From: Sphingomonas spermidinifaciens
GTDB taxonomy: Bacteria > Pseudomonadota > Alphaproteobacteria > Sphingomonadales > Sphingomonadaceae
Reading direction: 5' to 3'
Length of the DNA: 64,000 bases
Assembly: GCF_002351485.1 (NCBI RefSeq)
Contig: NZ_NWMW01000001.1
Span: 682,001-746,000, forward strand
Positions 33,901 through 42,275 of this stretch are shown here, piece by piece. Position 1 is the first letter of the stretch. The number at the start of each line of letters is the position of its first letter. Both the position numbers and the translations under genes were made by a program. The notes under the pieces were generated by a model. It had not been told where the DNA came from, ran no database searches, and saw only the letters and a list, made by a program, of their open reading frames with translations.

Positions 33901-35678
33901 GGTTTGCTAAGAAGGACGGCGCAATTGATCATCCCGACCAGCGAGTAGGTCTGTGGGTAGTTGCCCCAAAGTTCGCCGGTTTGCGGGTCGATGTCCTCGG
34001 ACAACAGGCCCGAGGCGGTGCGGCGCGACAGCATCTCCTCAAACAGCGCACGCGCATCGGCATCCCGGCCGGTGAAATGCAGCGCCTCGATAAGCCAGAA
34101 GGTACAGACGTTGAACGCCGTCTCGGGCAGGCCGAAATCATCCTCGGTGTCATAACGCAGCATGTGGCTGCCGCGCCGTAACCCATGTTCGACCGCGTCG
34201 AGCGTGCCGCGGAAACGCGGGTCGTCGGGTGACTGGAAGCGCAGGTCGAGCAGCTGGATCAGGCTGGCGTCGAGGTCGTCGCCCGAAAAGGTCGCCGACA
34301 TGCGCTGGGTCTCCTCGCGCCACGCGGCGGTCTCGATCCGGTCGCGCATGATCGCCGCGCGGTCGTTCCAGAAGGTTGCGCGCTCGGGCAGCCCCAGCCG
34401 CTCGGCGGCGTTGCCGAGGCGATCGCACGCGGCCCAGCACATTGCCGCCGAATAGGTGTGGACCGACTGGCGGGTGCGCAGTTCCCACAGGCCGGCATCG
34501 GGCTTGTCGTAGAGTTCCCACGCCCGCTCGCCGACGCGCTCCAGCGCCTCGAAATCCTCGACCCCGGCCATGCGGAACAGGCGCTCGTCGAAAAAAGCCT
34601 GGACGTTCGACAGGACGATCTGGCCATAGGCGTCGTGCTGGATCTGCTCGGCGGCCTGGTTGCCCACGCGCACCGGCCCCATGCCGCGATAGCCGGCGAG
34701 GCGCGGTGCCTGCACCTCGGGCAGGCGCTTCTCGCCGAGCACGCCGTAGAGCGGCTGGATCGCGCCACCCTTGGCATCGTCGACGATGTTACGCAGATAG
34801 CCGAGATACCCCTCCAGCACGTCGAGCGCGCCGACACGGTTGAGCGCCTGGACAGTATAATAGGCGTCGCGGATCCAGCAGTAGCGATAGTCCCAGTTCC
34901 GCTCCGACCCGGCATGCTCGGGTATCGAGGTGGTCAGCGCCGCGACGATCGCGCCGGTTTCCTCGTGCTGGCACAGCTTGAGCGAGATCGCCGCGCGGAT
35001 AACCACGTCCTGCCATTCGAGCGGCGTCGCAAGGCCGCGCGACCAGTGCTGCCAATGCTGTGTCGTGTAGCTCAGCATCTCCTCGACCGCAGTAGCGATG
35101 TCGCCGCCGAAGCTCTCGTCCGGCCCGAGGAAGAAATAGAGCGGACGTTCCACGCGGAAGGGCCGCTCGTCCCACAACTGCCCGACCGCGGCATTGGTGG
35201 TGAGGCGCAGCTGCATCCCTTCGAGAAGGAAGCGGATATGGTTCGAGCCCGAAGTGCGCTCGACCGCTGCATCGCCCCAGCCGCGCGTGGGGCGCAGGCG
35301 CATGCGGATGCGCGGGCTGCCCGATATGGGGCGAATGATGCGGACATAGGCGACCGGGCGGTAGGTGCGGCCCAGCCGCTCGAACCGCGGACAGAAGTCG
35401 ATCACCTCGATCGCACTGCCGTTGGCGTCGGTCATCCGGCTGACGAGGATGGGCGTGTTGCGGCGATATTGCTGCTCCACGCGATCAAGGTCCTGAAGGT
35501 CGATCGCCCACAGCCCCACCGCATCGTCGCTCTCGGGATCGCGGCCGTCGAGGAGCGAGGAGAAAACGGGGTCGCCATCGACGCGCGGGACACAGCCCCA
35601 GATGAAGCGCGCCGAGGTGTCGATCAGCGCCGAGACCTGGCAATTGCCGATCGGCCAGAGATCGAGGGTCGGGTTCAC
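33882..35678 (-). CDS. GH15 family glycosidase (glucoamylase/trehalase-like)
   Basis: A 598-residue GH15 protein: an N-terminal beta-sandwich (~1-220) and an (alpha/alpha)6 barrel. The barrel includes ERNWDYRYCWIRDAYYTVQAL, the family signature with an Arg and Asp that bind the non-reducing glucose, and GLLSEDIDPQTGELWGNYPQTYS near the C-terminus, which carries the catalytic-base region. No signal peptide, so cytoplasmic. The start is GTG at 35678, overlapping otsB by GTGA. Sitting between the two trehalose-synthesis genes, it may be a trehalase or act on related glucosides; GH15 trehalases exist in other bacteria. Activity is not fixed by sequence. Confidence 0.88.
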   Translation of the reverse strand: MNPTLDLWPIGNCQVSALIDTSARFIWGCVPRVDGDPVFSSLLDGRDPESDDAVGLWAIDLQDLDRVEQQYRRNTPILVSRMTDANGSAIEVIDFCPRFERLGRTYRPVAYVRIIRPISGSPRIRMRLRPTRGWGDAAVERTSGSNHIRFLLEGMQLRLTTNAAVGQLWDERPFRVERPLYFFLGPDESFGGDIATAVEEMLSYTTQHWQHWSRGLATPLEWQDVVIRAAISLKLCQHEETGAIVAALTTSIPEHAGSERNWDYRYCWIRDAYYTVQALNRVGALDVLEGYLGYLRNIVDDAKGGAIQPLYGVLGEKRLPEVQAPRLAGYRGMGPVRVGNQAAEQIQHDAYGQIVLSNVQAFFDERLFRMAGVEDFEALERVGERAWELYDKPDAGLWELRTRQSVHTYSAAMCWAACDRLGNAAERLGLPERATFWNDRAAIMRDRIETAAWREETQRMSATFSGDDLDASLIQLLDLRFQSPDDPRFRGTLDAVEHGLRRGSHMLRYDTEDDFGLPETAFNVCTFWLIEALHFTGRDADARALFEEMLSRRTASGLLSEDIDPQTGELWGNYPQTYSLVGMINCAVLLSKPWSSIR

Positions 35679-36430
35679 AGATATGCCTCCACTGCGCGCG
35701 AGAGCCAGGTGCGGACGGCGCTGACGCCCTCCAGTCGATAGCGGGCGGCGGTGCCCCGCTCGGGCCCGATCAGGATGCCTGCCCCGCCGAGCGCCGCCAC
35801 CGCGCGGAAGCCGTCCTCGTCGGTCACGTCGTCGCCCAGGAAGACCGGCCGGCTGCCCGCGAACGGCGCCTCACCCATCAGCCGCTCGATCGCCGCGCCC
35901 TTGTCGCCGGCGGCGGCGCGTAGCTCGACCATCATCTTGCCGGGCTGGACGCGAAGGCCGTGTGCGGCGGCGAGCGCCTCGGCCAGCAAGTTTGCCTCAT
36001 CCTCGACATCGGGCGCCATGCGATAGTGGAGGCCGGCGCCATAGGGCTTGGTTTCGACCAGCACCCCGTCATGCGCCGCGGCGAAGGCGCGCAGCCGGTC
36101 GATGACGTCGGGCAACCCCGCGGGCAGCTCGGGCCCGGCCGTGCGGCCGCCCGGATAGCGGAATTCGACCCCATGGCTGCCGCCGATGACGAAGGGGATG
36201 CCGCCGAACATCTCGACGATGCGCTCGCTTGCCCGGCCGGTCACGATCGCCAGACGCCCGTCGAGCGCATGGCCTACGCGCGCGAGCAGCCGGATCAGTT
36301 CGGCATCGGCATGGACGAGGTCGGGTCGGTCCTGCAACTCGACGAGCGTCCCGTCGAAATCGAGGAACAGGCTGGCGCCACCGAGCAGGTCGCGCGGCGG
36401 CGTCGGCAACAGGGTGGTGGTGTCGTTCAA
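35675..36430 (-). CDS. otsB: Trehalose-6-phosphate phosphatase
   Basis: A 251-residue HAD-superfamily phosphatase. Nucleophile Asp24 and acid/base Asp26 lie in FLDFDGTLVEL; VTGRAS is motif II, KGAAIERL carries motif III, and GDDVTDEDGF is motif IV. It hydrolyses the OtsA product to trehalose. I place the start at a TTG at 36430 because GGGAGG lies 5 bp upstream. The in-frame ATG at 36481 would add 17 residues but has no Shine-Dalgarno. It is first in the overlapping three-gene trehalose unit. Confidence 0.9.
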   Translation of the reverse strand: MNDTTTLLPTPPRDLLGGASLFLDFDGTLVELQDRPDLVHADAELIRLLARVGHALDGRLAIVTGRASERIVEMFGGIPFVIGGSHGVEFRYPGGRTAGPELPAGLPDVIDRLRAFAAAHDGVLVETKPYGAGLHYRMAPDVEDEANLLAEALAAAHGLRVQPGKMMVELRAAAGDKGAAIERLMGEAPFAGSRPVFLGDDVTDEDGFRAVAALGGAGILIGPERGTAARYRLEGVSAVRTWLSRAVEAYL

Positions 36431-36502
36431 GTCTGCCTCCCGCGCCAAAGGAATGTTTCGCCCCCGAACGCGGTTCCGCATTGCGGCATTTTCTCGGCTT
36501 TG

Positions 36503-37975
36503 TCAGGCGGCGCGTTGCTCACCGCGTTCGGGGTGCGCGAACTCGATCGCATCGTCGACCCGGCCGAAGCGGAGCGCCATCAGGTCCTTGAGGTAATTCT
36601 GGTGCAGCCGCCACGGCGCGCGCTTGCCCTGCTTTGGAAAGCGGTCGATCGCGCGCTGGACATAGGTCGAGGTGAAATCGAGGAACGCCTCGTCCCCCGC
36701 CTCCCCCTCGCCCACCCGCGGCGTCGCCGAGCGCATGCCGCGGGCACGCATCGCATTGAGCAGGCGGCAGACATAGGCGGCGGTCAGATCGGCCTTCAGA
36801 GTCCAGGAGGCATTGGTATAACCGAAGGTGTAGGCGAGGTTCGGTACGTCGCTGAACATCATTCCCTTGTAATTGAGCGTCCGCGCGAAGTCGACCGGAC
36901 GGCCATCGATGCGGACGGGCATGTCGTCCATCAGCTTGAGTTCGAGGCCCGTCGCGGTGACGATGATATCGGCGGGCACGCGGGTGCCGTCTTCCATGAC
37001 GATGCCCTCGGCTTCGAACCGGTCGATGGTCCCGGTCACCACCTCTGCGCGGCCGGCCTTGATCGCCTCGAACAGATCCCCGTCGGGGACGAGGCAGAGG
37101 CGCTGATCCCACGGGTCGTAGCGCGGCGTGAAGTGAGTCGCGACGTCGTAATCGGGGCCGAGATGGTCGCGCACCCAGCCGATCAGCTTCTCGGCCGCAG
37201 CCTTGGGGTGCTTGCGCATGCGGCTGTAGAAGAACTGGCCGATGAGGGCGTTGCGCCAGCGGATCGCATCGGTCGCGCGCCGCGCACCGATGAGGCGGCG
37301 GAGTCCGTTGGCGATCCGATCGGACGCGGGCCGCGCGACGACATAGCTGGGCGAGCGCTGCACCATCGCTACCTGCGCCCCGCGGTCGGCGAGCGCGGGG
37401 ACCAACGTCACCGCGGTCGCGCCGCTGCCGATCACCGCGACGCGCTTGCCCGAAACGTCGAGGTTCTCGGGCCAGAATTGCGGGTGGACGATCTGGCCGG
37501 CGAAATCGTCCGCGCCGGCGAAGGCGGGCGCATGGCCGCGTGCATAGTCGTAATAACCCGTGCACATCACGACAAAGCGGCAGGCGACGGTCCGCCGCTC
37601 CCCCGCGACGTCGACGGTCAGCGTCCAGGCGGCGTCCGCGCTCGACCAGTCGGCGGCGACGACGCGCGTGCGGGTGCGGATATGCGGCTCGACCCCGCTT
37701 TCGCGGGCGGTGTCCTGAAGGTAGGAGAGGATCGACCCGCCCTCGGCGATCGCCTTCTCTTCGGTCCAGGGCCGGAAGCTGTAGCCGAGCGTGTACATGT
37801 CGGAGTCCGACCGCACGCCGGGATAGCGGAACAGGTCCCAGGTGCCGCCCAGCCGCGCGCGCGCCTCAAGGACGGTGAAGCTGAGATCGGGACACTCGAC
37901 CTTCAAATGGCGCGCCATGCCGATGCCCGACAGGCCGGCCCCCACCACCACAACGTCGAACCACTCGTCGGCCAT
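36503..37975 (-). CDS. FAD-dependent Baeyer-Villiger-type monooxygenase (EtaA-like)
   Basis: A 490-residue flavoprotein. The FAD loop is VGAGLSGIG (residues 11-19), the NADPH loop VIGSGATAVTL, and between them is the Baeyer-Villiger fingerprint FAGQIVHPQFWP (FxGxxxHxxxWP). This separates it from other flavin monooxygenases. The layout and GGTWDLFRYPGVRSDSDMYTLGYSF match the EtaA-like subgroup that oxidises ketones and thio-drugs. It would convert a ketone to an ester or lactone using NADPH and O2. The ATG at 37975 is used rather than the TTG one codon before. It stands alone between otsB and tamB; substrate unknown. Confidence 0.9.
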   Translation of the reverse strand: MADEWFDVVVVGAGLSGIGMARHLKVECPDLSFTVLEARARLGGTWDLFRYPGVRSDSDMYTLGYSFRPWTEEKAIAEGGSILSYLQDTARESGVEPHIRTRTRVVAADWSSADAAWTLTVDVAGERRTVACRFVVMCTGYYDYARGHAPAFAGADDFAGQIVHPQFWPENLDVSGKRVAVIGSGATAVTLVPALADRGAQVAMVQRSPSYVVARPASDRIANGLRRLIGARRATDAIRWRNALIGQFFYSRMRKHPKAAAEKLIGWVRDHLGPDYDVATHFTPRYDPWDQRLCLVPDGDLFEAIKAGRAEVVTGTIDRFEAEGIVMEDGTRVPADIIVTATGLELKLMDDMPVRIDGRPVDFARTLNYKGMMFSDVPNLAYTFGYTNASWTLKADLTAAYVCRLLNAMRARGMRSATPRVGEGEAGDEAFLDFTSTYVQRAIDRFPKQGKRAPWRLHQNYLKDLMALRFGRVDDAIEFAHPERGEQRAA

Positions 37976-38032
37976 CAAGCGCTCTCCCGAGCGTACCGGA
38001 TATTCGATCGGGGACGACGGGGGAAGCGCAAC

Positions 38033-38065
38033 CTGCTCCCCTCCCCACCTGGGGGAGAGGAGCAG
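38033..38065 (-). terminator. Hairpin after tamB
   Basis: 14-bp stem with one mismatch: left arm 38033-38046 (CTGCTCCCCTCCCC), right arm 38052-38065, five-base loop. It begins 5 bases after the tamB stop codon. No T-run; it may also be a REP-like element of the CTCCCCTCCC kind. Confidence 0.5.
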
Positions 38066-38069
38066 TGCC

Positions 38070-41000
38070 TCAATAATCCCGCGAATACCGCAGGTTCACG
38101 CTCGATCCGCCGAAGCTGCCCGTCTGCGACAGTACCGACAGCGCCTTTGTCAGCGCGATCTCGAGCTGGGTTGCGGTGAAGCCGCGGGCGTCGGTGATGA
38201 TCTCGACATAGATGTCGTCGGTCAGATACTGCCCAGCTGCCAGCGCCGTCCCGCGGCCCGACGCCTCGTCGGCGCCGAGGATGCGCAGGCGGTCGATACC
38301 GCCCGCCTGACGCAGCTCGCCCAGCGGATTGAGGCCGCCGCCCGACCCGCGCAGCGAATTGAGCGCGCTGGCCAGTTGGATCGCCTGGATCGCCGATAGG
38401 TTGGTGACGGACCGGCCGAACAGGATGCGGGCGAGCACCTCGTCCTGCGCGAGCGCGGGCGTGGAGGTGAAGGACAGGCGCGGCCGCTGCGCGGTGCCCG
38501 TCACATTGATCGTCGCCGTCACCCCCTCGGTCGTGGTCGAGGCCGAAATGGTGATGTTGGGATTGGTGAGTTCGTTGCCCTCATAGGTGATGAGGCCGCG
38601 GTCGAGCTCGAAGCGCTTGCCCGCAAAGCTGTAGGTGCCTCGGATCGCCTCGATCTCGCCCGAGATGCGCGGATTGGCCGAGGTGCCGGTGATGCGCAGG
38701 TCAGCCTGCCACTCGCTCTCCAGCCCCATGCCCGAGACGTAGAGCCGATTGTCGGCGCTGACGCGGATATTGAGGCGGAACAGCCCGGCCGAGGGCGCAG
38801 GCGTGCTGCCGCGCTCAGCATTGGCGGCCTCGAGCGGCGCGCCGCGACGGCGCACCCCCGTCAGTTCCGGCACTTCGGCCGATCCCTGGCGGATGACCTG
38901 ATAACGTGCCTCGGGGATGCGGATGTCGCCTTCGATCAGGCCGCCGTTCGCGCCGTTGGTGACGCGGACATTGCCCGTCGCGGTCGCGCCGATCATGTCG
39001 CTGCGGGCAAGGCGCGCATTGTCGAGGGTGGCGCGCACATCGATCGGGAAGCCGCTATTGGCGGCCAGGCCGACATTGCCCTGGGCTGTCACGGTCCCCT
39101 CGCCCGCGGTCGCGCGCAGCTCCTGCAATTCGAAGCGATCGTTGGTGAAGCGCCCGGTCAGCCGCATCGCCGACAGCCGCGTGCCGTAGGTCTCGTTCTC
39201 ATAGACGAGGTTGTTGGCGCGGATCAGGCCGGCGACGCGCGGGCTGCCCAGCGTCCCGCTCATGTCGGCAGCGATGCCGATCGGTCCGGCAAGCTGTTGG
39301 TTGGCGATGCCACCCAGCGACCACAACACCTCCGCAGGGCCGTTATAGCGGATGCCGCCCGATAACGGCGCACCTGCGCTCATGCCCGTCTGCACCGCGA
39401 CGCGGCCGATCGTCGCGCCTTGGCGCTGGACCAGCGCGCGGATGTCGGCGCGGCCGCCGGTCAGGCCGACGATCGACTGGATATCGACCGGCGTCGAGAC
39501 CGTCGACAGGCCCGAGCGGGTGAAATTGTTGACAAGGATGCGGGCGTTGCCCGTCGGCGCCGCTGCACCCGCGGCCTGATTGACCTCAAAGCTGCCATTT
39601 GCGGTGCCGCCCAGACCGATGCCGGGGACGAAGGTATTGGCGATCTGAAGGTCGAGGCTGTCAAGCCGCCCCTGAAGCGCATAGCCGTTGCCGTAGCGCC
39701 CGGCGAGCCGCGCCGAGCCGCGATCAAAGTCGATGCGCGTCGGCTGAAGGCGATAGCCGCCGCCCGCCACTTCGATCCGCGCGGGGCTGGCGGTGCGGAA
39801 GTTGACGCCATTGCCCTTGCCCTTGAGCGCGACGACCCACAGCGCCGGGCTGAGCCGGGCATTGGCGGCGAGCTCGAACGGCACGCCGGTGGTGCCGCGC
39901 GCGACCGCCTGCACATAGCCGTTGCCGCCGCGATAGTCGCCGCGCGCACGGGCCCGAGTGACGACGTAATCGCCCTGGCGCAGATTCGCGACCTGCGCGT
40001 CGAAGGTGACGGCCGGCGCATCGTCATAAAGGACGACGCGGGCGTTTGCCTGTGCCTGACCAATTGTCAGGCCCATGTCGCCGGGGATCGTCGCGTTGGC
40101 CGCGCGCGCGGCGACCGTCGCCGACTGGAAACGCCCAACCGCGCCGAGCACGGCCCGGCCGTTGACGCCCGAGCCCGCAAAGTCGAGCGCGCCAGCGAAC
40201 GGCCCAGCCGGCGTGGCGGCGACGCGGCCGTTGAAGGTGATGCCCGCAAACACGCTGTTGCGAATGTCGGCAGTCAGCCGCGGACTGGTCCGCAACAGGA
40301 CGTTGGCGTTGAACGGTCCGTAATTGGTGCCCCCGGTCGCGGCGATGGCATAGGCCTCACCCTGCCCGCGCACTCGCGCCTCGAGATTGACGAGCCCGAC
40401 GCCGACACCCGGTCGCGGCGCGCGCAGCAGGACGACGGGCTGGGCGACGCTGCCCGACACGCGCGCGGTGAGCGGGCCGTATTGCGTCGAATAGGCGTCC
40501 GCCTCCACCGCGAGCGGGCCCGCGAAATTGTAGCTGCCGCGCCCGCGGGTGATGCGGAACTGCGGGGCGTTGAGACGGAGATCGTGGAAATTGACGATCC
40601 CGTTCGGCGTCAGCGCGACATTCACCGCCGCGGTCGCGTTGCCGCCCAGGAAGTTGCGGATCCCGTCGTTGAACAGCCGCTTGGTCTGGGTGACGATGCG
40701 TCCCTTGATGCCATAGCCGGCGGGGGTCATCACGAGGTCGGCGTCGGTTTGCAGGTCGATGATCCCGATCGAGGCGACCTCGTAATCGTTGACCCGACCC
40801 TTGAGCGCGCCGGTGTAGCGCCCCGTGCCCATGTCGGCGACGAGGATCGCCGTCGCATCGATCCGGTCGGATCGGATGCGCATATTGTCCGACAGGATCT
40901 GATCGCCGTTGATCGCCACGTCGCCGTTGAGCGCCACGTTGGTAACGAGCCCGCCGACCGCGGCGTTGAGGCCGGCAATCCGGGCGGCGCGGGCATTGAC

Positions 41001-42275
41001 GGGGATCAGGATACGATCGGCGTCGACCGTCGCCTTGCCTTCGGCATAGAGCCGCTCGACCACCGTCTCGCCGAAGCCGATCGCGGCGGCGGTCAGCTTG
41101 TAGTCGACCGTCGGAGTCGCGAACGCGCCGTTCAGGGCGACGGCGGCGCGCACGGCATTACCGTTCAGATTCTCGGCGATCGCCCCGGGGGTGAGGAGCT
41201 GGCCCTCGACGCGGAAATTTTCGAACCGGCTGCGGCCAAGGTCGAGCAGGCCCGCCGTCGCCACGGCGAGCGCGGAGGAGCGCAGGCGCAGCTGGGTGTC
41301 GAGCCGCCGCGCCTCGAGCAGGCGCGCGTCGAGCGCGATCTGGAGGTCAGGGCTGGTCAGCCGCTCAACCGGCCCCTGCAGGTAGAGGCCCGGCCGCGCG
41401 GCACCACGTACCTGGAACAGGCCATCGCGGCCGGTAATGGCGAGGTTGGCGAGCTGTGCGTTGCCCAGCGTGCCCGCGAGGCGCCCTTGCCACTGCTTCC
41501 AGCTGCCGGCGCCGTCGATCGTTGCATAGAGCGGCGCCTTGAGCCCCGCCATCGACCCGACCAGCCCTGTCGCAGGCGCGTTGAGCTTGAGGTCGAGGTC
41601 GAACTTGTCGGCATCGGGGACCGCATCGAGCGCGACCGTCACCCGGTCGCCGCCAGCGATCCCGGGGCCGTTCAGCGTTGCGGCATTGGCGGTCAGCTGC
41701 GCCCGGCGGTCGGCGATGTGGACGTTGCCTTCGATCCGCGCGAGATAGCGCCTGCCCGCGACCGGCGGGGCCAGGTCGATGCGGTCGATCGCGAGGCGGT
41801 TGACGTCGATGTCGAGGTCGGGAAGCAACGGCGCATTGGGGTCGCTCGGCACTTCCTTGAGTTCGGGCAGGCGGCCGACCCGGACCAGCGGACTGGTCAG
41901 GCTGCGCACGTCGACATGATTGCGTGCGAAGGCGAAGGGCCGCCAGTCGACGGTGAGCCGCGGTGAGGTGGCGAACACGCCCCGTGGGTCGCTGACCCGC
42001 ACGTCGCGCAGCACCATCGCGCCATAGATCGATCCGTCGATCCGCCCGACCTTGACGTTGAGGCCCGAGGCAGTCGTGAATCCGCCGATCCGGTCGGCGA
42101 GGAAGCGCTTGCCCGGCGAGGTGTTGAGCCCCAGCACCACGGCAAGGAGCAGCAGCGCGATGGCCACCAGCGCGATGCCGATCCACTTCAGGATGCGCTG
42201 CCAAAGCGGGCGGCGGTCGATCACGACGACGGTTTCGGTCGGGTTCTCGACGGGCGGGGGCGTGTCCTCGGCCAT
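38070..42275 (-). CDS. tamB: Translocation and assembly module subunit TamB
   Basis: A 1401-residue TamB protein (AsmA-like/DUF490), a long beta-taco that spans the periplasm and is thought to carry lipid or assist outer-membrane protein insertion. One N-terminal transmembrane helix (~24-50, WQRILKWIGIALVAIALLLLAVVL) anchors it in the inner membrane. Repeated beta-strand segments follow. The C-terminal DUF490 domain ends with SFGGSSVNLRYSRDY, where TamB meets TamA. The start overlaps the tamA stop by one base (TGATG). Length and gene order are normal for alphaproteobacteria. Confidence 0.93.
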   Translation of the reverse strand: MAEDTPPPVENPTETVVVIDRRPLWQRILKWIGIALVAIALLLLAVVLGLNTSPGKRFLADRIGGFTTASGLNVKVGRIDGSIYGAMVLRDVRVSDPRGVFATSPRLTVDWRPFAFARNHVDVRSLTSPLVRVGRLPELKEVPSDPNAPLLPDLDIDVNRLAIDRIDLAPPVAGRRYLARIEGNVHIADRRAQLTANAATLNGPGIAGGDRVTVALDAVPDADKFDLDLKLNAPATGLVGSMAGLKAPLYATIDGAGSWKQWQGRLAGTLGNAQLANLAITGRDGLFQVRGAARPGLYLQGPVERLTSPDLQIALDARLLEARRLDTQLRLRSSALAVATAGLLDLGRSRFENFRVEGQLLTPGAIAENLNGNAVRAAVALNGAFATPTVDYKLTAAAIGFGETVVERLYAEGKATVDADRILIPVNARAARIAGLNAAVGGLVTNVALNGDVAINGDQILSDNMRIRSDRIDATAILVADMGTGRYTGALKGRVNDYEVASIGIIDLQTDADLVMTPAGYGIKGRIVTQTKRLFNDGIRNFLGGNATAAVNVALTPNGIVNFHDLRLNAPQFRITRGRGSYNFAGPLAVEADAYSTQYGPLTARVSGSVAQPVVLLRAPRPGVGVGLVNLEARVRGQGEAYAIAATGGTNYGPFNANVLLRTSPRLTADIRNSVFAGITFNGRVAATPAGPFAGALDFAGSGVNGRAVLGAVGRFQSATVAARAANATIPGDMGLTIGQAQANARVVLYDDAPAVTFDAQVANLRQGDYVVTRARARGDYRGGNGYVQAVARGTTGVPFELAANARLSPALWVVALKGKGNGVNFRTASPARIEVAGGGYRLQPTRIDFDRGSARLAGRYGNGYALQGRLDSLDLQIANTFVPGIGLGGTANGSFEVNQAAGAAAPTGNARILVNNFTRSGLSTVSTPVDIQSIVGLTGGRADIRALVQRQGATIGRVAVQTGMSAGAPLSGGIRYNGPAEVLWSLGGIANQQLAGPIGIAADMSGTLGSPRVAGLIRANNLVYENETYGTRLSAMRLTGRFTNDRFELQELRATAGEGTVTAQGNVGLAANSGFPIDVRATLDNARLARSDMIGATATGNVRVTNGANGGLIEGDIRIPEARYQVIRQGSAEVPELTGVRRRGAPLEAANAERGSTPAPSAGLFRLNIRVSADNRLYVSGMGLESEWQADLRITGTSANPRISGEIEAIRGTYSFAGKRFELDRGLITYEGNELTNPNITISASTTTEGVTATINVTGTAQRPRLSFTSTPALAQDEVLARILFGRSVTNLSAIQAIQLASALNSLRGSGGGLNPLGELRQAGGIDRLRILGADEASGRGTALAAGQYLTDDIYVEIITDARGFTATQLEIALTKALSVLSQTGSFGGSSVNLRYSRDY

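Noticed and set aside
39420..41966. 848-codon plus-strand open frame opposite tamB
   Set aside because: Shadow frame with no recognisable domain, start signal or Shine-Dalgarno; tamB motifs and its coupling to tamA are clear.
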